A stretch of 64,000 bases of DNA, from the NCBI GenBank assembly GCA_020637495.1, contig JACJVV010000001.1, positions 124,001 to 188,000 on the forward strand, read 5' to 3'. The notes below the pieces were generated by a model. The model was given only the letters and a program-made list of their open reading frames with translations. It ran no database searches and was not told the DNA's origin. Shown piece after piece: positions 18,219-27,341 of this stretch; position 1 is the first letter of the stretch; each line of letters begins with the position of its first letter. A program made the position numbers and the translations under genes. The stretch is from Candidatus Woesearchaeota archaeon. GTDB taxonomy: Archaea > Nanobdellota > Nanobdellia > Woesearchaeales > JACJVV01.

Positions 18219-18523
18219 TCTAAATCACCCCTATGAATTAATTGTTTTAATAATCCATAAAATTCTATAAAGAAATTCAATCCCGAGTATTGGTCATCTT
18301 CTTCTGTTATTGTACTATTTGATATTTGTTGAATTACGATATATATCGTAGCCTCCAAAGAAGGTATTAAGTATTTCATATATAAATGTTGTGATTGCTT
18401 ATTTAGCTTTAAAATTGTTTTATGCCTATTTATAAGGTTTAAATTACTCTAATTGGCCACCACTTAGCCCTAACTTGTTTATAGAAGATTAAGAGAACAT
18501 AGATTGGAAAACAGAAAAATAAC
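18219..18523. other. 305-base A/T-rich intergenic region with a perfect 16-bp palindrome
   Basis: Lies between the 3' end of the DHFR gene and the GTG start of the membrane protein gene, so it is upstream DNA of the latter. No convincing reading frame or RNA gene was found. The one clear structure is TACGATATATATCGTA (18335-18350), a perfect palindrome that could be an operator or a short hairpin. Several TATA-like runs surround it. Confidence 0.55.
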
Positions 18524-18994
18524 TTATTGCTTAGCCTTTCTCTTGTAGATTACAAACTTGAATTCATTGAATTCTTTTGTTTCTTCTGGTTCCCATTCAT
18601 CAAGGTCAAATTCTGGGAAAAACATGTCACCATCGTATTCTTTCTTTATCCAGCTTATGTATAATTTTTCAACAATCGGAACAAACTGCTTGTAAATTGA
18701 AACACCACCTATGCAAAAAATGTCTTTGCCAAATTCTTCTCCTGCTTTTATCGCTTCAGGTATAGATGTACAGACTGTGCAATTAGGTATCTCTACAGGA
18801 TCAAGAGATAGGATAATATTGTTTCGTCCAGGCAAAGGCCTCCCGATGCTTTCAAAAGTCTTCAGACCCATTATCACAGAATTACCTTTTGTCACTTCCT
18901 TGAAATTTTTTAGATCTTCAGGGATGTTCCAAGGTAGCTCATTGCCCTTCCCTATCACCCTATTAGGTCCGATTCCGACTATCAGTGCTAAAAT
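18524..18994 (-). CDS. folA: Dihydrofolate reductase, apparently with an AUU start codon
   Basis: A 156-residue DHFR that regenerates tetrahydrofolate for the thymidylate synthase encoded just upstream. Motifs: NRVIGKGNELPWNIPEDL near residues 11-28, VIMGLKTFESIGRPLPGR near 41-58, and FCIGGVSIYKQFV near 97-109. The in-frame stop upstream is at 19009, and the only ATG/GTG/TTG codon before the active-site region is a GTG at 18958, which would remove the first conserved strand. Starting at ATT (18994) gives the strand LALIVGIGPNRVIG in exact register with E. coli DHFR. AGAGGT lies seven bases before it. AUU initiation is rare, so a sequence error is the main alternative. Confidence 0.85.
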   Translation of the reverse strand: MLALIVGIGPNRVIGKGNELPWNIPEDLKNFKEVTKGNSVIMGLKTFESIGRPLPGRNNIILSLDPVEIPNCTVCTSIPEAIKAGEEFGKDIFCIGGVSIYKQFVPIVEKLYISWIKKEYDGDMFFPEFDLDEWEPEETKEFNEFKFVIYKRKAKQ

Positions 18995-19013
18995 TTTGCT
19001 TACCTCTCAGTAT

Positions 19014-19943
19014 CTATACTGCTATCTGTGCCTTTATTGGCGGATGAGGATCATAATCCTCTAAAGTGAAATCTTCATATTTGAAATTAAATATGTCTTT
19101 GACATCTGGATTTATCTTCATCTTTGGAAGAGGACGTGGTTCTCTTGCCAATTGCTCCTTGACTTGCTCCATATGATTTTTGTATATATGTGCATCGCCA
19201 AAAGTGTGTACAAACTCTCCTGGCTGCAGATCGCAGACTTGAGCTATCATCATCGTAAGCAGAGCATAAGATACTATGTTGAATGGCACTCCAAGAAATA
19301 CATCTGCAGAACGCTGATAGAGTTGACAATGAAGTTTCCCGTCTACCACCATAAACTGGAATAATGAATGGCATGAAGGAGGAGCATGATGATGGTTGTG
19401 CACAAGATGCTGTATCTCACCTGCATTCCATCCAGATATCAAGATACGTCTTGATGTCGGATCATTCTTTATCATATCGATCGCATTCTGTATCTGATTA
19501 AGTTCTTCACCATGAGAATTCTTCCAAGCGGTCCACTGTTTCCCATATATTGGGCCGAGATCACCCCACTTTTCAGCAAATTCATCATCTGTTTTGATTT
19601 TCTCTACGAATTCTTTCATCTGCTCTTTCCATTCGTCGCTGTAGCGTTCTAAATTCTTGTCTAGATTGTTCGCTTCCAGATATTTCTGGAATGCCCATTC
19701 ATTCCAGATCTTAACTCCATTCTGGGCAAGGTATTGTATATTGGTGTCGCCTTTCAAGAACCAAAGCAGCTCATATATTATTCCTTTCAGGAAAACTTTC
19801 TTTGTAGTCAACAGAGGAAAACCTTCGCTTAAATCAAATCTCATCTGATAGCCAAAGACGCTTCTTGTGCCTATGCCTGTCCTATCCGCCTTGTCTGTTC
19901 CATTCTCTAGAATGTGCCTTAATAGATCAAGATATTGTTTCAT
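19014..19943 (-). CDS. thyA: Thymidylate synthase ThyA
   Basis: A 309-residue folate-dependent thymidylate synthase (dUMP to dTMP, with dihydrofolate released). [18 protein letters not shown] near 20-38 holds the phosphate-binding Arg. [14 protein letters not shown], the catalytic Cys in [11 protein letters not shown] near 188-198, [14 protein letters not shown] and [10 protein letters not shown] are all present. AAGGGGAAAA precedes the ATG. It is 19 bases before the DHFR start and forms an operon with it, the classical bacterial thyA-folA pairing. Many archaea use ThyX or methanopterin-linked enzymes instead, so this pair was probably acquired from bacteria. Confidence 0.95.
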   Translation of the reverse strand: MKQYLDLLRHILENGTDKADRTGIGTRSVFGYQMRFDLSEGFPLLTTKKVFLKGIIYELLWFLKGDTNIQYLAQNGVKIWNEWAFQKYLEANNLDKNLERYSDEWKEQMKEFVEKIKTDDEFAEKWGDLGPIYGKQWTAWKNSHGEELNQIQNAIDMIKNDPTSRRILISGWNAGEIQHLVHNHHHAPPSCHSLFQFMVVDGKLHCQLYQRSADVFLGVPFNIVSYALLTMMIAQVCDLQPGEFVHTFGDAHIYKNHMEQVKEQLAREPRPLPKMKINPDVKDIFNFKYEDFTLEDYDPHPPIKAQIAV

Positions 19944-19992
19944 TTTTCCCCTTATTCTCGGAAGTCATTGGATATAAAAATATTATTGTTTT

Positions 19993-20739
19993 CTATCTTG
20001 CCGTGTTCCATAAAGTATCGAAAAAAGACCTGAATGATTGAGAGATGGATGCATTTGTTATATGGACGCACTGCAATTCATCCTCTTCATAATTGAGAAT
20101 CAATACATCATCATCAAAGATGTCTATTGCTATAGGTGATATTGTCTTTATCGTCCTTGATTCAACATATCTCAAAGATTTATGCTTCTTGAAGTAATCG
20201 GATTTGTCCTCAACAAAAAGATAATGCGCATTCTTCTTCTTCCTTTCCATCAATTCATAAGTGATATGCCACCAGAAATTATTATAGCCAGATTTCTTAT
20301 CTCCACGAATGCCCATTGCTAATATAGGTTTTCTTGAATCTGCAATTAATTTCTCTATTAGAGGCTTTATTGATCTCGATGTCTTCAATACTTCTGATGA
20401 GAAAGAAGGATTCTTCCTGAGAGAATCCAATTTAGGGATCAAAGATGCGAGTTCGTCCTCGTTCTTTCTCAACTGCTCTTTCTTCGCATTAATCAATTCC
20501 AGCAGTGATTTAGGACTTGTTGATTGAAAATGTTTCACACCATTGATCATGCTGATGCTTACCAAACCTTTATCTATCAACTTATCAAGGATCTCATATA
20601 TCTTCCCACTAGAGGTCTTAGCTTCAGATATTATTGCAGAAGTAGAGGATTCTCCTATCTTCAGAAGAGCGATATAGACTTTTATCTCGTTGCTTGTCAA
20701 CCCCAGCTCAGATAACACTTCTTCCATTTTACATACCAC
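19993..20739 (-). CDS. TrmB-family transcriptional regulator
   Basis: A 248-residue regulator. The N-terminal winged helix spans about residues 5-75 (LGLTSNEIKVYIALLKIGES, then SSGKIYEILDKLIDKGLVS and an effector-poor wing HFQSTSPKSLLELI). A short coiled segment (KKEQLRKNEDELASLI) follows, then a C-terminal domain with KPILAMGIRGDKKSGYNNF. TrmB proteins usually sense sugars and control uptake or glycolysis genes. It diverges from a gene of unknown function across about 55 bases. A TATA-like run lies at about 20754-20770. Met 20727 is an alternative start. Effector and targets are unknown. Confidence 0.82.
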   Translation of the reverse strand: MVCKMEEVLSELGLTSNEIKVYIALLKIGESSTSAIISEAKTSSGKIYEILDKLIDKGLVSISMINGVKHFQSTSPKSLLELINAKKEQLRKNEDELASLIPKLDSLRKNPSFSSEVLKTSRSIKPLIEKLIADSRKPILAMGIRGDKKSGYNNFWWHITYELMERKKKNAHYLFVEDKSDYFKKHKSLRYVESRTIKTISPIAIDIFDDDVLILNYEEDELQCVHITNASISQSFRSFFDTLWNTAR

Positions 20740-20795
20740 ATAGAGGGAAGTAATATTTATATATGTTTTTATGTTATTATCTTTAGGTGATACTA

Positions 20796-21503
20796 ATGGG
20801 GAGATTAATCAATATCCTATCAAGACTTCAAGATGCTTTGATGCCTGAACCAACAATATATGCAAAATCCCTACAGATTGATGGGGATAGCATAGTCATA
20901 AAGAAAAGTGGAATCATGCCAGAAAGAGGAGAGATAAGCCAGACGTTAGATCAAATTGTAAAAACTGAGCAGATAATTCCAAACTGCACTTGTTTTGGAT
21001 CAAGGCAAAGGCTTTGCGTTTCCTTGATTGCTTATGATGCACTTGATACGTATAGGAAGAATGGACTAATCTTCAGCAGTAGACAAACACCTGATTATTT
21101 CTCTCCTGTAGACCTGATCATGCTAACCAAACAAGGACATAGGAAGGAATATGAGTTTAACCATTTCATAGAAGGGTATGAGGATTTCCTATCGAAAAAC
21201 TGGAAAGATTTCATCAAGAGGATGAGAACATATGATGGTAGAGAAGAAATAATCAATGAGGTAAATCAATTCAGAGAGGATAGAGGCTATGATAGATTCT
21301 TGAATGAACATAAATATTTGCACAATGAGGTCGGGTTCTACCTAAGAGATAGTCAAGATGTACAAGCAAGACCATTATGCACATTCGGTCCTTCAGATAC
21401 TTTGAAGATCAGGTCAGAAAGACTTGGATTGCCACATTTTGAAGATACAGGAGTTGCATACCAATGGTCATTGTTCAAGGATAGAGCATTAAGACAAGCA
21501 TGA
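20796..21503 (+). CDS. Hypothetical protein, 235 residues
   Basis: The ATG at 20796 is preceded by AGGTGA and a five-base spacer; a GTG nine bases earlier overlaps that site and is less likely. The protein looks soluble, with a mid-region PNCTCFGSRQRLCVSLIAYD near 70-89 holding three cysteines, and a charged helical region after residue 120. No known domain, signal peptide or membrane segment is visible. It is divergent from the TrmB-type regulator and is therefore a candidate target of it. Confidence 0.65.
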   Translation: MGRLINILSRLQDALMPEPTIYAKSLQIDGDSIVIKKSGIMPERGEISQTLDQIVKTEQIIPNCTCFGSRQRLCVSLIAYDALDTYRKNGLIFSSRQTPDYFSPVDLIMLTKQGHRKEYEFNHFIEGYEDFLSKNWKDFIKRMRTYDGREEIINEVNQFREDRGYDRFLNEHKYLHNEVGFYLRDSQDVQARPLCTFGPSDTLKIRSERLGLPHFEDTGVAYQWSLFKDRALRQA

Positions 21504-21514
21504 CCTTCTTAACT

Positions 21515-21523
21515 TTTTTAAAT
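21515..21523 (+). promoter_or_regulatory. TATA box of the glutaredoxin gene
   Basis: TTTTTAAAT centred 25 bases before the ATG at 21544. Confidence 0.55.
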
Positions 21524-21543
21524 GATAAAAGAAAAATGTTGGT

Positions 21544-21798
21544 ATGGCAAAAGTAAAGATCTATGGAAAGAAAATTTGCTCCTATTGCCAGGATGCGAAG
21601 AGATGGTTTTCTGATGAAGGCATAGCATTTGAATATGAAGACATAAGCGATGAAAAGCTTTCTGAGTTGCAGAAAGAGACAGGAATAGATACAGTCCCCC
21701 AGATATTCATCAATGGTGCATTCATAGGGGGGTGGGTTAAGACCATGGAATTAATAGAAAATGGGGAATTAATGAAGCTTCTTGCAGTGGATGATTGA
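21544..21798 (+). CDS. grx: Glutaredoxin
   Basis: An 84-residue thiol-disulfide oxidoreductase with the dithiol active site CSYC at residues 12-15. The cis-proline loop is DTVPQIFINGAFIGGW near 49-64, where TVP and the GG pair are the glutathione-type contacts of glutaredoxins. The length is that of a minimal glutaredoxin. No SD is seen and a TATA box lies at -25, so the transcript is probably leaderless. Its electron donor is not in the window. Confidence 0.9.
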   Translation: MAKVKIYGKKICSYCQDAKRWFSDEGIAFEYEDISDEKLSELQKETGIDTVPQIFINGAFIGGWVKTMELIENGELMKLLAVDD

Positions 21799-21826
21799 TA
21801 CCATTAGACATTCTACACGAAAATGC

Positions 21827-21833
21827 TTAAAAA
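21827..21833 (+). promoter_or_regulatory. TATA box of polB
   Basis: TTAAAAA centred 26 bases before the ATG at 21856. Confidence 0.55.
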
Positions 21834-21855
21834 CCTGGGTCCCATATGCATTTAG

Positions 21856-24231
21856 ATGAAAGGTTTTGTCGTATATCCTACATATAGAGTAATAGAAGAC
21901 CCAAATAATGGGAAGAAAAGAGCACTAGTGCATTTATATGGTAGACTAGAGAATGGTGAGTCTTTCCTCTTGGTGGCTGAAAGGAAAGCGTATTTCTATA
22001 TCAAAAAGATTGATAGGGATAAGGCTGGAAAAATTTTACCGCTTAAATTTAACGATGAAGGCTTCGTTAATTTTGACGGTGAGAATGTGGTCAAAGTCAT
22101 AATTGATAATCCTAAAGATGTCACTGATGCAAGGAAGATACTGCAGGAAGACGGAATAACCTGCTATGAAGCAGATATTCATTTTCCATATAGGTTTCTC
22201 ATCGACAATAATATCAAAGCATGCTTGGAAATGGATGGGAAGAGTTTCTCAGGAAAAGAATACAATTCCCTGCATGGCACAAATTTCAGCGTCGATAAGG
22301 TCTTTGTGGACCCAACCATAAAACCTGCTGATTACTGGCCTGAACTTAAAGTCCTTTCATTCGATATCGAGACTGATATGAAAGCTGAGAAGCTCTATTC
22401 AATCTCAATAGTATGCGGCAAATACAAAAATGTGTTGATAAACAAGAAAGGCGTATTCAATAATGCTGATAGTTTTGATGATACACAGAGCTTACTAAAG
22501 GCATTTGCCAGGATAGTAAAAGAGCTTGACCCTGACATCATCACAGGATGGAATGTGGTAGATTTCGATCTGAACGTATTAAAAGGAATGTTCCGGAAAT
22601 ATGATATGGATTTTGCAATAGGCAGGGATAATACAAATATTTTTATCAAACAATCTGATAACTTTTTCCAAGATAGTATCGCAAAAATAGAAGGAAGGGC
22701 TGTCCTTGATGGTATAAGCCAACTAAAAACAAGCTTCATCAGATTACCTGATTATAAGCTTGAAACAGCAGCATCCCATTTCACAGACAAAGGAAAGATC
22801 TTCAAGGGAGATGAAAGATTCAAAGAGATAGAGAAAGCCTATGAGAATGACCCTCAGACATTAATAAACTATAACCTTCTTGATTCTGAATTAGTAATAG
22901 ATATACTTGAAAAATCAAATGCATTAAACCTCACAATTACACGATCCAAGTTAACAAGGATGCAGCTTGACAGAGTGAAAGCTTCGATAGCATCGCTTGA
23001 TTCATTATATCTTGAGAAATTGCGTGAAAGGAAGATTGTCGCTCCCACTAGCTATGCTGGAGACCGTGATGAAAGGATAACTGGTGGATATGTCAGGAGC
23101 AGCATCCCTGGCATCTATAATAATATCCTTGTATTTGATTTCAAAAGCCTGTACCCGAGCATAATAAGGACATTCAATATCGATCCATGGGGATTTGTCA
23201 CAAAAAACAAATTAGTTAATTTCTCAAAAGAAGAAAGTGATAAATTCATTGTCGCTCCAAATGGAGCAAATTTCAAGCCTGAAGAAGGGATAATGCCTGA
23301 GATAATCGAGACATTATGGGCACAAAGAGACAAAGCAAAGAAAGAGAAGGATGATCTAAGAAGCTATGCGATAAAGATACTAATGAACAGTTTCTTCGGT
23401 GTTCTTGCAAATCCCACATGCAGATTCTACAGCATCGAGATGGGGAATGCAATCACATTATTCGGGCAATATCTGATAAAGAAGACTGCTGATGAGGTCG
23501 AGAAGAAAGGGTATAAAGTCATATATGGAGACACAGATAGCATCTTCATCGATATCCATGAGAAAGATTACAATAATGCAAAGAAGATTGGGGATGATTT
23601 ATGCAATTGGATTAATGATTTCTTCACATCATACATTGAGAAAGAGTATAATCGGCAAAGCAAGATGGAGATTGAGTTCGAAAAAGTCTATAAGAGATTC
23701 TTCATGCCACGGGTAAGAGGAAGCGATGTCGGTGCAAAGAAAAGATATGCTGGAATACTTGAGAAAGAAGGGAAAGATAAGATTGATTTCGTAGGATTGG
23801 AGTTCGTAAGGAGCGATTGGACAAGCATAGCAAAAGAATTCCAGCTTGAATTATTGAACAAAGTATTCAATGAGGAGCAGGTTGTTGATTATGTAAGGAA
23901 ATTCATCAAAGATCTACGTGCAGGAAAATATGATGATAAATTGATCTATAGAAAACAGATAAGGAAATCCGTCTCAAGCTATACAAAGACAACTCCACCG
24001 CATATCCAGGCTGCAAGAAAGATAGGAAGAGATGATACTGGATTGATTGATTATGTGATGACTAAAGATGGTCCTGAAGAGATTGATCATATGAAGAGCA
24101 AACCTGACTATGAGCATTATATAGAGAAGCAGATAAAACCCATTGCCGATTCAGTCCTAGGATTCTTTGATGCAGAATTCGATGATCTTATAAAGGACCA
24201 TAAGCAGAATACATTGCTTGATTTCGGATAG
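21856..24231 (+). CDS. polB: Family B DNA polymerase
   Basis: A 791-residue archaeal replicative-type polymerase with 3'-5' proofreading. Exonuclease motifs are SFDIETD near 170-176, IITGWNVVDFDLNVL near 227-241 and YNLLDSELV near 338-346. Polymerase motifs are DFKSLYPSII near 429-438, KILMNSFFGVL near 508-518 and YGDTDSIFI near 557-565. No intein interrupts these sites. The gene is followed after 11 bases by endonuclease IV and then a RecJ-like nuclease, making a replication and repair run on one strand. It has a leaderless promoter. Confidence 0.95.
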   Translation: MKGFVVYPTYRVIEDPNNGKKRALVHLYGRLENGESFLLVAERKAYFYIKKIDRDKAGKILPLKFNDEGFVNFDGENVVKVIIDNPKDVTDARKILQEDGITCYEADIHFPYRFLIDNNIKACLEMDGKSFSGKEYNSLHGTNFSVDKVFVDPTIKPADYWPELKVLSFDIETDMKAEKLYSISIVCGKYKNVLINKKGVFNNADSFDDTQSLLKAFARIVKELDPDIITGWNVVDFDLNVLKGMFRKYDMDFAIGRDNTNIFIKQSDNFFQDSIAKIEGRAVLDGISQLKTSFIRLPDYKLETAASHFTDKGKIFKGDERFKEIEKAYENDPQTLINYNLLDSELVIDILEKSNALNLTITRSKLTRMQLDRVKASIASLDSLYLEKLRERKIVAPTSYAGDRDERITGGYVRSSIPGIYNNILVFDFKSLYPSIIRTFNIDPWGFVTKNKLVNFSKEESDKFIVAPNGANFKPEEGIMPEIIETLWAQRDKAKKEKDDLRSYAIKILMNSFFGVLANPTCRFYSIEMGNAITLFGQYLIKKTADEVEKKGYKVIYGDTDSIFIDIHEKDYNNAKKIGDDLCNWINDFFTSYIEKEYNRQSKMEIEFEKVYKRFFMPRVRGSDVGAKKRYAGILEKEGKDKIDFVGLEFVRSDWTSIAKEFQLELLNKVFNEEQVVDYVRKFIKDLRAGKYDDKLIYRKQIRKSVSSYTKTTPPHIQAARKIGRDDTGLIDYVMTKDGPEEIDHMKSKPDYEHYIEKQIKPIADSVLGFFDAEFDDLIKDHKQNTLLDFG

Positions 24232-24242
24232 GATAAAATAAA

Positions 24243-25085
24243 ATGGCCATAAAATACGATAAACTCAACTTCGGGACTGCTGGAATACCTATTGCTGCAC
24301 GAGGAAGCCCTACTGCTGAAGGGATCGCTAAGGTAAATGAACTTGGACTCTCTGGGATGGAATTGGAATTTGTCCATAGCGTCAACATAAAAGAAGACAA
24401 GACTTCTCCAGTATTTGAAGCAGCTAAGAAAAATAATGTCGAGTTGACATGCCATGGATCGTATTACATAAATCTGAGCTCTCTTGAGAAGGATAAGATA
24501 CATGCAAGCATTGACAGGGTATTGAATGCTGCCAAGATAGCGAATATGTGCGGGGCAAAAAGCTGCGTATTCCATGCGGGATATTATATGAAACGCTCTC
24601 CTAAAGAAGTCTATCCTGTCATCCTTAAATGTATGAAGGAAATCGTTGCAAAATTGAAGGATGAAAACAATCCTATATTTGTCAGACCAGAAACAACAGG
24701 AAAAGGAACACAATGGGGAGAACTTGATGAGATAATCAAGCTTTCACAAGAACTTGAACAAGTGATGCCATGCATTGATTTCAGCCATATCCACGCACGT
24801 TCCAATGGAAAATGGAACACCTTGGAGGAATTTAGGGACATATTTACAAGAGTCGAGAAAGGATTAGGGAAGAAAGGGTTGCAGATGATGCATTGCCATA
24901 TCTCTGGGATAGCATATGGGGAGAAAGGAGAGAAGCATCATTTAATATTAAAAGAAAGCGATATGAACTACAAAGACTTGCTTAAAGTTTTCAAGGAATT
25001 TGGTGCCAAGGGTATAGTTATATGTGAAAGCCCAAATATAGAAGAAGATGCATTGCTGATGAAGAGATTCTATGATAAGCTATAA
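24243..25085 (+). CDS. nfo: Endonuclease IV (AP endonuclease, TIM barrel)
   Basis: A 280-residue apurinic/apyrimidinic endonuclease of the xylose-isomerase-like fold. Metal ligands are visible as His in VELTCHGSYYINLSS near 65-79, His in CVFHAGYYMKR near 107-117, Glu in FVRPETTGKGTQWG near 146-159, Asp-His in CIDFSHIHAR near 177-186, His in MHCHISGIAYG near 221-231 and Glu in IVICESPNIEEDA near the end. This matches the three-metal site of Nfo. It lies 11 bases after polB and is probably co-transcribed. Confidence 0.9.
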   Translation: MAIKYDKLNFGTAGIPIAARGSPTAEGIAKVNELGLSGMELEFVHSVNIKEDKTSPVFEAAKKNNVELTCHGSYYINLSSLEKDKIHASIDRVLNAAKIANMCGAKSCVFHAGYYMKRSPKEVYPVILKCMKEIVAKLKDENNPIFVRPETTGKGTQWGELDEIIKLSQELEQVMPCIDFSHIHARSNGKWNTLEEFRDIFTRVEKGLGKKGLQMMHCHISGIAYGEKGEKHHLILKESDMNYKDLLKVFKEFGAKGIVICESPNIEEDALLMKRFYDKL

Positions 25086-25100
25086 TTCTTATAGATAAGT

Positions 25101-25108
25101 TTTATAAA
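25101..25108 (+). promoter_or_regulatory. TATA box of the DHH nuclease gene
   Basis: TTTATAAA centred 26-27 bases before the ATG at 25131. Confidence 0.6.
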
Positions 25109-25130
25109 ACTAGTTCCTATCTTAAACAAT

Positions 25131-26174
25131 ATGCTAACTGACGGACAGAAAAAAGAATTGAAAGAGGCTTTGCTTAGTTCTGAAAGGCCAATAATATTCT
25201 TCCATGATGATGCAGATGGAGTTGGGAGTTTCCTGCAATTCTATAAACCTATTGGAAGAGGAAAAGGAATAACTGTAAAATCAACTCCTAGGGTAGATAA
25301 TAGGTTCATCGATACTGTCAAGAACTATGGGCCAGACAAGATCTTTATCCTTGACCTTGCACTTGTAGACCAAGAATTCGTTGACGCAATGAATGTCCCT
25401 ATCTATTGGCTTGACCATCATGACAGACAGGACATAGGTGATGAGGCAATAAAGGGAGTGAAGTACTATAACCCTAAACAGAATATCGAGGGGGATAATA
25501 CATGCATTGCAAAATTGAGCTATGACATATTCGGTGAGCACCTATGGATCGCTGCTGCAGGAACCATCGGAGACTGGCAGTTACCAGATGACTTGCGCAA
25601 AGAAATTCTTAATAAGATGCCTGAACTTTTCTCTGATAAAGTAAAGAAGCCTGATGAAGCATTATTCACGACTAAGATAGGCGAACTATCAAAGATATTC
25701 AACTTCGTTCTGAAAGGGCAGATGAAGGATGTCAATCAAGCGTTCAAGATACTCACAAGAATAAATGATCCTAAAGAACTTCTTGAAGAGAACAGCGAGC
25801 AAGGAAAATATCTGATGAAGAGATACCATCATGTGAACAAGGAATACACAGAGCTTCTAAAACGTGCAGAAAAATGCATGAAAAAGAAAGATCCATTGCT
25901 CATATTCGTCTATGAAGAGAATAAAATATCACTCTCTGGAGAGATATCCAATGAGTTGCTGTTCAAATATCCAGAAAAGATAATCATTGTTGCAAGGCAC
26001 CATAATGGAGAGATGAAGACTTCTTTCCGATGGAGCAAGAACATAAAGGACATGCTTGAGAGAGCTGTTGAAGGGATTGAAGGAAGAGTAGGAGGCCATC
26101 CTAACGCATGTGGTGGACTTATCAAGGATTATGATTGGGATAAGTTCATAACCAACTTGAGAGGACTCCTATGA
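25131..26174 (+). CDS. DHH/DHHA1 phosphoesterase, RecJ/GAN-like nuclease
   Basis: A 347-residue DHH-superfamily protein. The metal motifs are FHDDADGVGS near 24-33, FILDLALVD near 71-79 and the DHH in IYWLDHHDRQD near 90-100. The DHHA1 domain ends with GRVGGHPNACGGLI near 322-335. Archaeal relatives act as single-strand exonucleases (GAN) or Cdc45-like replisome parts. Its place after polB and nfo suits replication or repair. The stop overlaps the ATG of the following protease gene by four bases. Confidence 0.85.
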   Translation: MLTDGQKKELKEALLSSERPIIFFHDDADGVGSFLQFYKPIGRGKGITVKSTPRVDNRFIDTVKNYGPDKIFILDLALVDQEFVDAMNVPIYWLDHHDRQDIGDEAIKGVKYYNPKQNIEGDNTCIAKLSYDIFGEHLWIAAAGTIGDWQLPDDLRKEILNKMPELFSDKVKKPDEALFTTKIGELSKIFNFVLKGQMKDVNQAFKILTRINDPKELLEENSEQGKYLMKRYHHVNKEYTELLKRAEKCMKKKDPLLIFVYEENKISLSGEISNELLFKYPEKIIIVARHHNGEMKTSFRWSKNIKDMLERAVEGIEGRVGGHPNACGGLIKDYDWDKFITNLRGLL

Positions 26175-26821
26175 AAAGGATCATGATCCCACAACTAAGA
26201 CCTTCTCAGCCTATAAAGATAGGACCTTATACTACAAGCAAGATAGAAATCCTCGATATAATCAAATCATGGATAGCTATCTCAATTGCTGTCGCCATTG
26301 CTGGATTGATCCCGAATTCTAGCCTAAGTTTCATTGAGAAGCTAATATTCGCAGGGATAACAGTAGGCATAGCATTCATATTGCATGAGCTTGCACATAA
26401 GATAGCTGCACAATATTATGGTTGTTTTGCAGAATTCAGGAGCCAAGATTTCATGCTTATACTTGCAATACTCATGTCATTCTCTGGATTCATATTCTTT
26501 GCTCCAGGTGCAGTCTTAATTGCAGGACCTGTAGGAAGAAGAAGGAACGGGATAATCTCTATTGCTGGACCAGCTACAAATTTTGCGATTGCGATAGTAT
26601 TTGCCATGCTTCTTGTATATGTGAATATTCCGTATCTGGTCAGCTTGTTCACTTTCGGCTACCTGATAAATGCATGGATCGGACTCTTCAATCTCATCCC
26701 TTTCTGGCTATTTGACGGCAAGAAGATATTGGCATGGAGCAAACCTGCATATTATGGGATGCTCGCATTTGGACTCCTATTGCTGTTTAGCCAGGATATC
26801 ATCATCGGGTTAGTTGGATGA
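26171..26821 (+). CDS. Site-2 protease-type intramembrane metallopeptidase (M50)
   Basis: A 216-residue membrane protease. The zinc motif HELAH is near residues 75-79 inside a hydrophobic helix (AFILHELAHKIAAQYYG). The second family motif follows in NLIPFWLFDGKKIL near 180-193, with the Asp that is the third ligand. IAGPATNFAIAI near 134-145 is also typical. About six membrane segments are predicted by eye. No PDZ domain is seen, so it belongs to the minimal class. It overlaps the DHH gene by four bases. The substrate is unknown. Confidence 0.87.
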   Translation: MKRIMIPQLRPSQPIKIGPYTTSKIEILDIIKSWIAISIAVAIAGLIPNSSLSFIEKLIFAGITVGIAFILHELAHKIAAQYYGCFAEFRSQDFMLILAILMSFSGFIFFAPGAVLIAGPVGRRRNGIISIAGPATNFAIAIVFAMLLVYVNIPYLVSLFTFGYLINAWIGLFNLIPFWLFDGKKILAWSKPAYYGMLAFGLLLLFSQDIIIGLVG

Positions 26822-26912
26822 GTTAATTTTATAAAGTGTTTAGGGTTCTTTTTGACTTAATACTCTGTCGGTGCTAGAAAACACCTCAGAGCATTGAAAA
26901 CAAAATTTCAAT

Positions 26913-27017
26913 ACGCCGGTAGTCTAATGGCTAAGATAGCGGCCTTCCAAATGGAGGCCAATTAACTATCCTCTCTGATGAGAGCCGTTGATCCGGGTTC
27001 GAATCCCGGCCGGCGTA
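26913..27017 (+). tRNA. tRNA-Gly(TCC) with a 33-nt intron
   Basis: Acceptor ACGCCGG pairs with CCGGCGT (27010-27016), with discriminator A at 27017. The D stem is GTCT/AGAT, the anticodon stem GCGGC/GCCGT, the T arm CCGGG-TTCGAAT-CCCGG, and no CCA is encoded. The anticodon TCC is at 26946-26948. The intron is 26950-26982, between positions 37 and 38, and contains GGAGGCC, which pairs with GGCC at the exon edge as in a bulge-helix-bulge site. The nearest clear TATA box (26828-26835) predicts a transcript start about 55 bases upstream, so this tRNA has a leader. Confidence 0.93.
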
Positions 27018-27049
27018 CTTTATTATGCTTAAAATTGGAGGTTATTAAC

Positions 27050-27286
27050 ATGGCAGGATTTGATCCTAATCTAGACGTACAGAAGTTTGAAGAGATTGTT
27101 GAATTCGATGGTTCTAACATCAAAGTTGGTGTCTATTCATACAATGAAGGACAGCCTAAACTGCAGCTTTCAAGAGAAAGAGTCAATGCTGAAGGGCAGA
27201 CAAGCTTTGCAAAGCTAGGAAGAATGACAAAGGATGAAGCTGAAAAAGTAATTCCAGTTATGCAAAAAGCTATTGAATCGATGTAA
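27050..27286 (+). CDS. Small conserved protein, possibly PC4/YdbC-like single-strand-DNA binder
   Basis: A 78-residue protein. The ATG at 27050 has GGAGGT six bases before it; a longer frame would run through the tRNA. The segment GVYSYNEGQPKLQLSRER, followed by AKLGRMTKDEAEKVIP, recalls the compact PC4/YdbC fold, in which basic strands bind single-stranded DNA. This similarity is from memory of the pattern and is weak. It lies 32 bases after tRNA-Gly and may share its transcript. Confidence 0.7.
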   Translation: MAGFDPNLDVQKFEEIVEFDGSNIKVGVYSYNEGQPKLQLSRERVNAEGQTSFAKLGRMTKDEAEKVIPVMQKAIESM

Positions 27287-27341
27287 TTTAAGGGAAGAAT
27301 AAGAATAAATTATTCTCTTTAAAAAAAAATATTTTCCAAGA

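Noticed and set aside
26978..27049. N-terminal extension of the 78-residue protein through tRNA-Gly
   Set aside because: The extension translates tRNA sequence; GGAGGT directly before ATG 27050 marks the real start.
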